This document shows positions 33,540-45,239 of a stretch of DNA of 64,000 nucleotides, piece after piece. The stretch spans positions 11,432,498-11,496,497 of the forward strand of contig JASXTE010000017.1 of assembly GCA_030280995.1 (NCBI GenBank), given 5' to 3'. Under the pieces are notes generated by a model that was not told where the DNA came from, did no database searches, and saw nothing but the letters and a program-made list of their open reading frames with translations. Position numbers and translations under genes: made by a program. The stretch is from Hemileia vastatrix (Eukaryota; Basidiomycota; Pucciniomycetes; Pucciniales; Zaghouaniaceae). How positions within the stretch are numbered: position 1 is the stretch's first letter; the number at the start of each line of letters is the position of its first letter.

Positions 33540-33800
33540 CACCACACAATATGGGGGGCGGACTTGCTAGCAAGTCCGCAGCCTTGGACCCAAACTCACC
33601 ATAGATTGAACACACATTGAGCTATTGATAAAGGAACCATACAATCAGGGATGAACACCACTCAGCAGAACAGTTTTAGGTGGGTGTTCAAGTAGAGTTC
33701 AGTATGGGTTCAGTCTGAGTTCAGTCTGAGTTCCATCTGAGTTCCATCTGAGTTCAGGTTGAGGACTTGCTAGCAAGTCCACCCCCTATATTGCGTAGTG
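33540..33800 (+). mobile_element. CACTA-type MITE, 261 bp, with ATA target duplication, inside element B gag
   Basis: The ends read CACCACACAATATGGGGGG and, inverted, CACTACGCAATATAGGGGG. Each terminal repeat is followed by the 18-bp palindrome GGACTTGCTAGCAAGTCC. ATA lies on both sides (33537-33539, 33801-33803). The inner part has GAGTTC(A/C)(G/A)TCTGA-type repeats. A copy of the same length lies inverted at 52403-52663. CACTA (EnSpm/CMC) elements begin CACTA and make 3-bp duplications. Insert plus duplication is 264 bp, a multiple of three, and the gag frame resumes correctly beyond it. Confidence 0.92.
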
Positions 33801-36800
33801 ATAGAGGGACGTGTAAAATTGTCTTTTTCAAATGTAAATGATACCTTGACTCATGTACCTGTAATAAAAGATAGGTTACAAAGAGTAGAAATTGAAGTAG
33901 CTAACATTTTGAAAAATAGTGAAAAAATAAAAGATAATACCTCTTATGTAGAAAGAGTACCAGTTTTTATGAAACACTCTGATGATAAACCAATGATTGA
34001 ACATGAGCATAGTGTCATGGCCTCTGAGAATATAAAATCAGTAAAAGATGAAATAAATGATCATCTTTCTAAAGTAAGTGAATTACTCAATATTCCTCAG
34101 GTTAGGGAAGCAAAAACTAACCAAAAGAACTGGCCTAAGTTAGATCAGTATCCTTCTTTTGACGGGGATTCAAAATCTGATTGGCAACAATTCATACAAA
34201 GAATTGATAACTTAAAATTTTCATACAAATTACCTGATGAAGAAATTACTTCAAAGTTAATATCTTTATTTACAGATGTGGCCTTATTATGGTTTGAATC
34301 TGTATTGAGTGAGGGAATTAATTACTCCTGGAATGAATGGAAGGCACTAATTGAAAGGCAATTTGGTGGCCCAAAATTTAGAATCACTCAACAAAGATTG
34401 TATGAAAGAACAAGATACAATCCAAATGCTGGAGATAAACCCATGGTCTTCTTAATGAATTTAATAAGAATCATGAAAGCTATGGATCCAAAAATGGATT
34501 ATGAAGAGTAGAAAGAAAAAATAATATACAAGTTGCCTATATCAGTTAGAGACATTATTGTAGCTAGAACTGAAACCATCAGAGATACCTCTGGATTCAT
34601 TAATATATGCAATGAGATATTATTAAACCACAAGTATGAAACCAAGTATAGTAATTACAGACAAAGTCTTGACGTGGTAAAACCTACTACAAGTAAATTA
34701 CCAGTGGAAAAGAAAAAACCTTCAGCTCCCCTTGTCCCTAAGAGACAAGAAAATAAAACTTGTTACAAATGTAATGAACCTTGGGTTAAGGTTCACACGT
34801 GTAAGGAGAGAATAAATGTTATTGAAACCTCACAGAATTCTGAACCAAGTAATCATGAAGATGAGAATGTGGAATCCAGTGAGGATTGCAAAAGTAACAT
34901 ATCTTACAGTGATGATGAAAATGAGATATTTGTATTAGAACAGGATATAATGTTCCTGAATGATGCTATACCTCATACAGACACATCTTTATCTTCCATT
35001 GAGGAAGCTGAAATAATTAAAGATGTAACTCATGATACTTACAAAATAACACCTATCAGAGCACCAGTTATTATATGTGGAAGAGAAATGAATGCCATTC
35101 TTGACACTGGGGCTGCAGGTAGTGTAGTTTCTATTAATACATTAATGAAACTTGACAGTAAGTATAATGAAAAACTAGAACCTGTTCAAACAAAGAACTG
35201 GAGAGGTTTTGGTTCAGTATTAAATCCAATTGGCAAATACAAAACTGCTGTATTCTTTAAATATAATAATGGATATGTAAGAGCAGTTTGTGAATTTTTA
35301 GTAATGGATAATAATAATTGTAGTGAATGGTTTATTATTGGCAATGATTTATTGACAAAATTTGGCATTAAACTAGATCCTGCAAACAGTTGTTTCACCA
35401 TAGGCATGAATGGTAAGAGAAAATTCAAAATATGTTCTGAAAATTCAGTGTATGCCATTTCTCCTAGAGAAGAACAACTGCAAGGTGGAAGAACCACCAC
35501 TGAAGTGGTTGAATTGGAAAATGAAATTCAAAAGGCCTCTTTCAGTCCTCAACTCTCAAAAATTGAAGAAGAAAATATTTTGAGATTCATTAAATCATAA
35601 CCTATGGCATTTGCTCATGGTTCAAATGAACTAGGATTGGTCAAAGACCATGAGATGAAAATCTCTCTAAGCTGTGATTTAGATAATATTCCTGGCAGCC
35701 TAGAAAAGAAACCTTACCCAGCATCTCCTGCAAAAAGGAAAGATATTGAAGACAATATAAAAATGTTGTTGGAAATGGGTATTGTTGAAAAAGTGGACAC
35801 AACACCTAAGTATTGTGTCATTTCACCAGTATTGATCTCTTATGAAAAAGATAAGGCAAGATTATGCGGTGATTATAGAGCTCTGAATACATACACAGTA
35901 GATGATATTTACCCTCTACCAAGGATAGCTTCTATCCATGCTACTTTACAAGGAGCAAAATATATTTCCTGTCTGGATGGAAACAAAGGTTACCACCAGA
36001 TTCCTGTGGAAAGAAATTCTCAAAGTTACTTATTAATAACCACACATATGGATATATATAAGTATGTGAGAATGCCATTTGGCCCAAAGAATGCACCTTC
36101 AGTCTTCCAAAAATTGATGGATAATGTTTTTCATCAGTAAATGGTTGAAGGATGGCTATTGGTCTATATTGATGACATCATAGTGTTTTCAAAAACATAT
36201 GATGAACATTTAAATTACCTGAAAAGAATCTTTCAAAGGATGGATGAAATTAATATGAAAATTGCATTAAAGAAATGTAAATTTGGATTTCAATCCTTGA
36301 AAGTACTTGGTCATGTTGTATCTGGATTACAAATTTGTGTTGACCAGAATAAGGTGGCAGCAATTAAAAACATTGGTATACCTAAAAATGTAAAAGAGGT
36401 TAAAAGTTTTTTGGGTATGTGTGGATATTATAGACAATATATAAAAAATTACCAATCCATTGCAGCTCCTTTAACAATATTAATCAGGAAAAATGAGGCT
36501 TTCATTTGGAATAATGAAAGACAACATGCCTTTAATAAATTAAAGGAATGTTTAATGTCAGCTCCAATATTGGGACTGCCAGATTTCACCCTACCTTTTA
36601 TCTTGTACACTGATGCAAGCTTCATAGGTTTAGGTGCTGCTTTACAGCAGAAACAGATAATAAATGGAAAATTATCTGAAGTAGTTATCTGTTATATATC
36701 CAGAACCTTAAGAAAAACTGAATTAAGGTATGGTGCCACACAGCTAGAATGTTTAGCTGTGGTGTGGGCTTTGGAGAAGCTTCATTACTATCTGGAAGAC

Positions 36801-38600
36801 CAGAAGTTTGAACTTAAAACAGATTGCAGTGCAGTAAAATCATTACTAAACATGAAAACACCTAATAGGCACATGTTTAGATGGCAACTAGCTGTACAAG
36901 AGTACAGAGGAAGAATGACAATCACTCACAGAGAAGCAACATTGCATTCTAATGTGGATCTATTATCCAGAAGTCCTTTTCCAAATGATGCTGACAACCC
37001 AGCTTATGTACCTGAAAATGAGGTTATACATATATTTGGGATTTATATAGTGGATTTAGAAGAAGAGTTTATGCAAACTATATTAAAAAATTATTCATCT
37101 GATAAAGATTTGTCTAAACTATCTACCATTCTTAATGATCCAACAAATGCCTCCATGAGTGCATTGATTAAAACCTTTCCTCCAAAGTATAAAAATGTGT
37201 TGGAAAAAGGTAAACTATCAATTGAAGATGGATATATATATTACAGGAAAAAATTAAGTAATGTTATATTAATACCACCTTCTATGAATGAGTTAATGTT
37301 GAGTACTTGTCATGATGACATCTTAGCTGGTCATTTTGACTTTAACAAAACATTAACCAGAGTTAAAAATACAGCCTGGTGGATAAACATGAAAGAAGAT
37401 GTACAAAAATACATTGAATCATGTGACTCTTGTCAGAAATCTAAAAGAATAACTGGGAAGAGAGCTGGGTTGTTACAACAAATAGAGCAGCCAAAAGCTC
37501 CATGGGAAATTATAAACATGGATTTTGTAACTGGCTTTCCATTAGCAGGAAAAGAAAGTTTAAATTCTTGCTGGGTAATTGTGGATAGATTAACAAAAAT
37601 GTGTAAATTTATCCCTACCCATAAAGAGGTATCTGCAAAAGACTTGGCATTACTATGGTGGACTCAGATGATGAATACTGCTGGGTTCCCCAAAGCCATA
37701 ATCTCTAACAGAGACCCTAAATTTACTTCAGAGTTCTGGACATCTTTGATGGAAGTATCAGGTTGTCAATTGAAATTGTCTACAGAACACCATCCACTAA
37801 CTGATGGGCTGGCTGAGAGAATGATACAAACTCTAGAAGACATGATCAGAAGATATTGTGCCTTTGAATTAGAATACAAAGACAATGAGAAATTCACACA
37901 TGACTGGGTAACATTAATTCCTGGCCTAGAATTTGCTTATAACAGCACAACTCATTCTGTAACAGAGAAGAAACCATTTGAACTCTGGCTGGAATACGTA
38001 CCAAATACCCCAGTAAATCATTTAAATAATTTACCAAGGTTGGATATACACCCTGGTACTAAATCCTTTATTCATATGCAACAAATGTGTAGAAAGCATG
38101 CAGAAGAATGCATCCAAAAAGCATTTGAATATGAAAAGAAAAGGTGGGACAAATCTTATAAAGAATTTGAATTCAAAAAGGGAGATGAAGTCCTAATATC
38201 AACACTACATTTTAACTTACAAGGTAATGTTAAATTAAAGGATCCCTTTGTAGGACCTTTTGTAGTAAGTAAAATGGTTGGTAATAATGCGGTGGAAGTC
38301 ATATTATATGCTCCATATGATATGAAACATCCAGTTTTCCCTATCTCATTATTAAAACCTTACCATGCAAATGATCATGACTTATTTCCAAAAAGAAGGG
38401 GAAGGCCTAAAAATCAACCTGAAAAAATTGTGGAAAAAGCAGAGATTGAAAAAATACTCAAGAAAAGAATCCTTACTAAAGAAAAAGGAACTGAGTATTT
38501 ACTAAGATTTAAAGGGAAATCAAATGAATTTGATAAATGGATACCTGAAAAAGAAATTTCTAATTTATCCACCCTTCTTAAAAAATTTAAACAGAAATAA

Positions 38601-38780
38601 ATTTCTGTTCAACCAGCTGAGAGGTTAAAAAACCAGTACTCATAATATTTTATTATGTTTTATTTCTTTAAAGTATAATCTTTAACGCTACAGAATTAAT
38701 CTGAATACCTGAAAATTACAAATAAATAAATAAAATGTATAACTTATCATTTTTTTTATTATTTTTTTTGGGTGGGCGAG
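38601..38780. other. Element B 3' untranslated segment
   Basis: Short AT-rich stretch between the pol stop and the 3' LTR; GGGTGGGCGAG at 38770-38780 is the likely polypurine tract. Confidence 0.6.
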
Positions 38781-40280
38781 TGTCAGCCTGTATATCCCCG
38801 GGACTGAGTAAAAAATACTTATAAGTTATGTTAAACACATGAACTATACATGGGAATAATAATTAAGAGTACACAAACAGTATATATAAGTAAAATTATG
38901 ATAATATACAAAATATGCCATTATAACACCTTATATACACACATATATCCACCTTTTATAAGTCTTATGTACTTAATATTAAGTTGGAATATGTTAGGGT
39001 AATTTTAAGAGCCTTAAGTATAAGGCTACATAATTTTTAAGTACACTTAAAGCTGTTATTTTTACTGTTTTATGCAAAAAACAAGAAATGCGCTTTATTT
39101 CACTTAAAAGTTGACTATATGCGCTATAAATTTGAGAATATCAAAAATGCGCTTTGACAGAACAATTTGTCTCATTTAGGACTATTGATTTGGCTATTTA
39201 AATGTATAAAAATAACAATTTTCAAATTTGGTGTTTTTTATGCCAGAAATGGCTTCTGTGTACTGGCCACATACTGCCTGCTTTTTTCCTGTGTGAATAG
39301 CTTCATTTTTAGCAAAGTTAGCTTTTTCACACTATAATTACCCCACATTCTACGCCCACTGTGGGGAAACACACTAAAATAGGCGACAGGCGCTTATTGA
39401 GTGTCCTAGCTTAATTAATAATGCATTGACCCTGTTTATATGCACTAATTTCATTAATAACCTCACTCTTGGCGTCTTATTTCATCACCACGCTTAAATT
39501 CGCCTAATTTTAGTCAAGGATTTACCCGTGCAAGCGCCTGCCAAGGACTGCATGTAGTTACCCCACATCTCACGCTCTTTTTTGAGTTTTTGGGTGGTTT
39601 CTCAGTCAATATTGGTTATTTTTGGATGGGAATTTCACATAGTATAATGTCAGGATTAGCCCCTCCATTTCTACAGTTAATCCCCCTTATTATTAAGCTA
39701 TTATTAACCTTAAAAAGTTTCCTTTAGTCTTTTATATTATTGTTTTATACGCATATACTCTCTTTTTGTCTTTTTCTTTAATTTTGATGGATTTCCCTTA
39801 TTATTACAGGATTTTGACGGTTGTTATTTGTCTAGTTATGTCATGGGTTACTAGGGATGTTGATGGGCAGGTCTATTAGTTATTTTGAGGCGTCATTAAC
39901 TGTGTATTGGATGGTAAATCAAGGGAATCATTGGAAACTTCAGTGTGTATAAAAGGAGGAGGTTTTTGGGTCTTGTTTCTTCATTCTTTATCATTTACAA
40001 TTTACCAATATAACCAAATAAATTACAATACATATCAATTAGTACTTTTATAAGGCTTTTGAATAGTATCTGAATTATAGAATCTATTTTTCTACCAACT
40101 ACAAAGATTGTAAGCCATATATAAAAATAGTGAGATTTATATTACTGAGACCTTTATTTTTGATTATATTTTACTACTTGTTGGATTTATATCACAGTAT
40201 TCATATAGGACCATTAAAATCTTCTAGACAACTGATCATTCAAGCTAGTTCACATCTTTGTACTTGACCTCAGCCTGAAA
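38781..40280 (+). repeat. Element B 3' LTR (1,500 bp)
   Basis: Same length and nearly the same sequence as 18104-19603, including the TATA box at 39948. It is followed by the GTATC target duplication at 40281-40285. Confidence 0.95.
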
Positions 40281-40372
40281 GTATCAGAACAAAGTAAATG
40301 GGTTATTTTATTAGTCACTTATATGAATTTTAAAGAATTGAGAGGTTTTTAATATAATTGATACAAATATTA

Positions 40373-40705
40373 GGGGGTATCAAAGTAATTTCTTCCACCA
40401 TTAGAGATCTGCCCTTTTTTTTGCCTGGATCCCAAATTATTAATGGTGGAAGACTTTTATCTACTAACTCCTGGGCTAGTGCATAAGAAAATTAAAACAA
40501 CCTATTTATTTCATTCTACTACCCAAATTTTCATTCATAATAGCAGATCCCACACAAAAAATAAATTTTTGATTAAACTCAAAATTTTATATTTCCCACA
40601 TTAAATAACCCATTTATTGCCAAAAAAAAGTATGGAAAATAATTAGGGTATTTCATTTTTAATCTATTATAGATTTAATGGATTATTGAAGTACTTTGAT
40701 ACCCC
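40373..40705. mobile_element. Harbinger-type MITE, 333 bp, with TTA target duplication
   Basis: The ends read GGGGGTATCAAAGTA and, inverted, GGGGTATCAAAGTA, and TTA lies on each side (40370-40372 and 40706-40708), the target preferred by PIF/Harbinger elements. The left subterminal part is homologous to the end near 16310-16395. There is no coding capacity. Confidence 0.75.
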
Positions 40706-41209
40706 TTAATAATCATTAATGAGAGTAAAGTAGTAAAAAATTATTAAAATAAACCAACTTTATACAAGTTTATATGTTTCTCAATAAGAATATATAGTAT
40801 CATTATCTGTCACTGTGTCACACCATTAACTTCATATAGGATATCCATTGAAATATGTTGTAGAAGATCATACATTTCTATATATAAGGCTTGACTTATA
40901 GGTTTTGAAAAATACATAGAGAGAAAAACCCTTGTGTCATCAAAATTCCAAGTGAGATTAATTTTCTATGGAAATATATATATATGAGCATATATGAACC
41001 ATGCACAGCATGAGTTTCTAGTGGAATCAGACTATCTGGGATTTCTATCTGGAATCAGAATTTTTGTGTCATTGTATTGAGAAAGAGATGAGAGGGGGGC
41101 TTTGAAATTCTGCACAAAATTTTTTTTTGATATTCATCAATCAAATTATCTCATCCATCACATAAATTAGACATGACCCTCAAGCACTTCATTATATACA
41201 AAATTTTTG
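40706..41209. other. AT-rich spacer
   Basis: No gene seen. If the helicase relic to the right derives from a Helitron read on the minus strand, its 3' end could lie here, but I could not identify a terminal hairpin with confidence. Confidence 0.4.
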
Positions 41210-41890
41210 GCCTTTCCTTAAATCTCATCAGCTTACAGTACATGGACATTTTCACTGTATTTTTCCCTGGAAAGACCTACATAAAGTTGAACATGTTCAA
41301 AAATTGGTGATACCAAATTCAGGCCTACAATTTTCAGTGATTGTCTCTAGGATTTGTTGATTCTCATACCAAATGCTAATTGTACAGATATCTGAAACCT
41401 CTTGAGTTTGAATGTAAGTCCTGTCTTATCTGAGGAGTCCAAGCCAATTTTGGGTACAAATACTTTTTTACCTTCATGTGGTCTAGATAGTATACAGGCT
41501 TTGATTACATTAATTTCTACACTTATAACTACCAGGCAGGTCCTTTTTTCAAAGGTCTCTGGAAGGATACAGGTTGCACCAAAACAAAATAGGGCATCCT
41601 TTTTTCAGTAGCACTGTGTAAATTAAGAATCATGAAGGATTTATAGTATTTATATAGTCTTTTAGATTTAGAAATAGATTATTGGTGGATCCATAATCTA
41701 CCACTTCCTAATCTGCACTATGAAAGCATATAGTAGTTCCAGGCATCATGTTAAAAAAACCTTGATTTCATCTACATCAAAATCTCTTTCTGAAAGAATA
41801 ACACTGTTTTTGAAGTACTGAAGTTGTGAGAGATTTCATCTGAATGAATAATGGAAGCAACACCGCAAAAGATCAAGTGGCACCTGCTAG
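41210..41890 (-). pseudogene. PIF1-like helicase relic, probably from a Helitron
   Basis: Read on the minus strand, 41570-41215 gives VIKACILSRPHEGKKVFVPK, then KLKRFQISVQLAFGMRINKS, a TAG where glutamine is usual, and VQLYVGLSR. This order is that of the last part of PIF1/Helitron helicases (the F-P-ArLAFAMTINKSQGQ block and the LYVALSR motif VI). Upstream, separated by stops and frame changes, MMPGTTICFHSAD and LLKKGCPIL fit the preceding helicase region. It is a fragment with no Rep domain seen. The presumed function was element mobilisation by rolling circle. Confidence 0.7.
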
Positions 41891-41898
41891 CAGGTGCC
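41879..41898. repeat. 20-bp perfect palindrome
   Basis: GGCACCTGCTAGCAGGTGCC shares the TGCTAGCA core with the palindrome of the CACTA-type MITEs and is likewise followed by a CCCTATATT-containing stretch. It may be an old end of a related element. Confidence 0.7.
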
Positions 41899-41933
41899 TA
41901 TCCCTATATTCAGTTTTGATTTGAGAGCAAATT

Positions 41934-43427
41934 TGTCAGCCAGGATATCTCCAAGACTGAGTAAAAAGTACTTATAAGTTATGTTAAACACATGGACAAT
42001 ACATGGGAGCAATAATTTAGAGTACACAAATTGTATACATAAGTAAATTTATGATAAAATACAATATATGCCATTATAACACCTTATATACACGCATATA
42101 TCCACCTTTTATAAGTCTTATGTACTTAAAATTAAGTGTAATATGTTAGAGTAATCTTAAGAACCTTGAATATAAGGCTACATAACTTTTAAGTAGACTT
42201 AAAGTTGTTGTTTTCATTATTTTATGTGAAAAACAAGAAATGCACTTTAAATCACTTAAAAGTTGACAATATGCACTATAAATTTAATAATATTAAAAAT
42301 GCGCTTTGACAGATCAATTAGTCTTAATTAGAGCTATTGATTTGGCTACTCAAATGCATAAAAGTAACACTTTTAAAATTTGGTGTTATTTATGCCAGAA
42401 ATGGCTTCTGTGTACTGGCCACATACTGCCTGCATTTTTCCCATGTGAATAGCTTCATTTTTAGAAAATTTAGATTTTTCAAACTATGATTACCCCACAT
42501 TCTATGCCCACTGTGGGGAAACATGCTAATATAGGTGACAGGAGCTTATTTAGTGTCCTAGCTTAATTACAAATGCATTGACCCTCTTTATATGCACTAA
42601 TTTCATTAATAACCTCAATCTTGGCGCTTTAATTCACTACCACGCTTAAAATTTTCCTAAATTAGTCAAGAATTTACCCGTGAAAGCGCCTGCCAAAGAC
42701 TTCTTGTAGTTGCCCCACATCTCACACCCTTTATTGGGTTTTTAAGTGGTTACTCAGTCAATTTTGGTTATTTTTGAATGGGGTTTTCATGTAGTATAAT
42801 GTCATGATTAGCCCCATCATTTATACTGTCAATCCCCCTTAATATGGAGTAATAATTAGCCTTAATTTTATCTTTTAGTCTTTTATTTTAAATGTATTGC
42901 ATGCATATACTCTCTTTTTTGCTTATTCTTTATTTTTGATGGATTATCCCTATTACTGCAGGATTTTGGAGGGTGATATCATTCTAATTATGTTATTGTT
43001 CACTATTTATGTTTTTGAAAATGTCTATTAGTTGGAATGAGGTGTCATTAAGCATTTATAGAGCTGGTAAATCAAGGGGTTCATTGGGGAAGTTATTGTG
43101 TATAAAAGGAGGGGGTTTTTGGTCTTGTTTTCTACATTCTCTATCATTACAAATCAAATATATAACCAAATACAATTACAATAGACATCAACAGCACTTA
43201 AAAAGTCTTTTAATAGTATCTGAATTATTACATCTATTTTTATACTAACTATAAGATTGTAACCCATTTACAATTAGTGAGATTAAAGTTACTGAGACCC
43301 TTATATTGAGTTATATTTTAATACTTATTGGATTTGTACTACAGTATTCATATAGGACCATTAAAATCTTCTAGACAACTGACCATTCAAGCTAGTTCAC
43401 ATCTATGTACTTTATCTCAGGCTGAAA
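41934..43427 (+). repeat. Solo LTR of the element B family, older copy
   Basis: TGTCAGCCAGG to CTGAAA aligns throughout with the 1,500-bp LTRs of element B, including the CCCCACA...TGTGGGG inverted repeat and the TATA box at 43101. It is clearly more diverged than the B pair. No target duplication is recognisable, which fits greater age. Confidence 0.85.
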
Positions 43428-43781
43428 AACAAAGCATCAATAAATTATTAATCTGTATTTTTTCACTTGACTACAATGTTTTCATTTTGTATTGTAAATT
43501 TTCATGGTCAATACTCATGTTCTGAAAAAAAGAAGATACTTATGGACTGCTATACTCAACTCCAAGCTCAAGAAGCAACAATTGAAAAATTTAATCCTCC
43601 TATTTAAAATATTTTCTTAACTTTAAATTAATAAAAATTCAATTATTCTAATATTAGCCTGTTCTATAAGTATCACCATAAGTATATGTTTTCTCTCATT
43701 TAAAACTATAATCTCATATATTGATTCTTCTATAAATAAAAATATGCATTAATAAATCAAAATTCACTTTAATACATAATA
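43428..43781. other. AT-rich spacer
   Basis: No feature seen. Confidence 0.5.
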
Positions 43782-43979
43782 GGGGGTATCAAAGTTAGAA
43801 ATCTGTAATTATTTAAAAGGTATTTCACAACACAAAAAGAAATCCACAAACTCAACATTAATTCTCAGTGAAAAGGTGTTTTGGTGGCACAACAAGGCAT
43901 ATAATAAAAAAGAATCATGCTTTATTTGGTGGAAAAAAGTGGTATCTTAAAATTGAAGATTTCTAACTTTGATACCCCC
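43782..43979. mobile_element. Harbinger-type MITE, 198 bp
   Basis: Terminal repeats GGGGGTATCAAAGTTAGAAA are perfect inverses of the right end. Flanks on both sides read TAATA. The termini match those of the element at 40373 and the relic at 16391. Confidence 0.8.
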
Positions 43980-45089
43980 TAATATAGGGTCTGTGAAAAA
44001 TAGTAGAACTTGAAATTGAAATTCAAAAACTCTCATAGTGCATTATAAAAAACTGTTTAGCTTGTGCTGTGTATTCTCAGTTGAACACTATTGGTATCTT
44101 AAATTATTGAATTGAAGAGAAATAAAGCATTCAGCTTACATTATGATAGAATATTTGTTGATTTATATTCATTTTTCCATTTGTATTTTGGGTTCCTTTT
44201 AATTAATTGATCTTAAGAGAATCATTTCACTGAGTAGAAGTTAATTTCTGTGACTTGATAAAATTACTTTAAAAAATGAAAATGAACCTAAAGAATATTT
44301 ATGAATTTGAAAAAAATTGCTTCAGAATTATGAAAAGTATTGTAGTTACTAAAAAATTATCATAAAATGCTTTTGAAGTTGAGTACATATTTTATCCTAA
44401 AAAAGACCAAAATTTCTTTACTTACTGTTTATATAATTTTCTTACATTTGTAAATTTTATTAAAAAAAATAGACTTTACCACTTGAAATTTTTTTTTGTT
44501 TAACATATATAATCTCATTCTTTAATTTTTATTTATTTGAGGATAAGAGAAATCAAGGTGCTTCATCAAGTCCACCATTTAAAAAAATATTACTGCATAT
44601 AAGTTTTATGATTTATTGTCTTTTATACAGAATTTTAGAATATAATACAGGATAGGTTCTGTGGCTTAATTTTTCAGTTATATAATTCATTTAAATAGGA
44701 AAATTATTGCATAAGCTAAGAATTCTGAAAAAAAAAATTGAGAAAAATTCAGTGTACATAGTCTATATAAAAAAAATAAAGTTTTGGATTATGAAAAATG
44801 GATGTTTTCTACATTAAGAAGTCATGAACTTTTTTTTAATTTTTTTCAAAAATATGTAGTATATTTCTTAGAATGATTAAAATTTATATTTAAGAAAAAA
44901 TAATGTGATTTAAAGTCTTTTTATTCTTTAATTTTTATTCAGAAAGATAATCTGATTACATTTCATCAAAAAGTATTTTTTATTAAAAATATTTTAAAAG
45001 TTCTTATATTCTGATTACCATTCATCTTTGAATAAGTTTTCATAATGATTTCAAGCAAAACTCACCCATTTTTTGTGAATATTTTAAGC
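43980..45089. other. AT-rich spacer
   Basis: About 1.1 kb of A/T-rich sequence with no gene, no clear repeat and no recognisable element end. Confidence 0.5.
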
Positions 45090-45185
45090 TTGCTTCAGGA
45101 AGATTTTAGTCTGAGTTCAGTCTGAGTTCAGTCTGAGTTCCATCTGACTTCAAGTTGGGGACTTGATAGCAAGTCCCCCCCCCAA
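45090..45185 (+). mobile_element. Fragment of the CACTA-type MITE
   Basis: Three GAGTTC(A/C)(G/A)TCTGA-type units followed by GGACTTGATAGCAAGTCC (one palindrome mismatch) and a C run match the right half of the 261-bp MITE. The terminal CACTA and the left half are missing. Confidence 0.75.
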
Positions 45186-45239
45186 ATATTTAATGGTGCA
45201 TCCTACTCTTCATCCCTCCTTGGTGTTATCATTTCCCCC

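Larger units (their letters stand above)
32656..38600 (+). pseudogene. gag-pol: Element B gag-pol (C-terminal majority), four nonsense codons, interrupted by MITE
   Basis: A single frame covers the gag remainder, protease, RT, RNase H, integrase and chromodomain. Stops occur at 33246-33248, 34509-34511, 35598-35600 and 36138-36140. Comparison with A suggests tryptophan at the second and a glutamate codon at the fourth. Gag has a CCHC-like knuckle CYKCNEPWVKVHTC at 34761-34802. The protease has ILDTGAAGSV near 35095-35125. RT has LVYIDDIIVF near 36160. Integrase keeps MDFVTG and GLAERMI, but SDRD has become SNRD near 37705, removing the second catalytic aspartate. The C-terminus has RRGRPKN and a chromodomain-like end. 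Unlike A, no frameshift separates protease and RT. Confidence 0.88.
18104..40280 (+). mobile_element. Ty3/Gypsy chromovirus-type retrotransposon B, complete with both LTRs, split by two insertions
   Basis: Two LTRs of exactly 1,500 bp enclose one gag-pol coding region, and the 5-bp target duplication GTATC lies at 18099-18103 and 40281-40285. Inside, element C occupies 20463-32655 and a CACTA-type MITE occupies 33540-33800. Subtracting both gives an element of about 9.7 kb. The LTRs differ at only about a dozen positions by eye, which suggests a fairly recent insertion. The coding region nevertheless has four nonsense codons and an integrase active-site change. Confidence 0.95.

Noticed and set aside
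41402..41611. Plus-strand 69-codon frame as a gene
   Set aside because: The opposite strand encodes recognisable PIF1 helicase motifs across the same bases.
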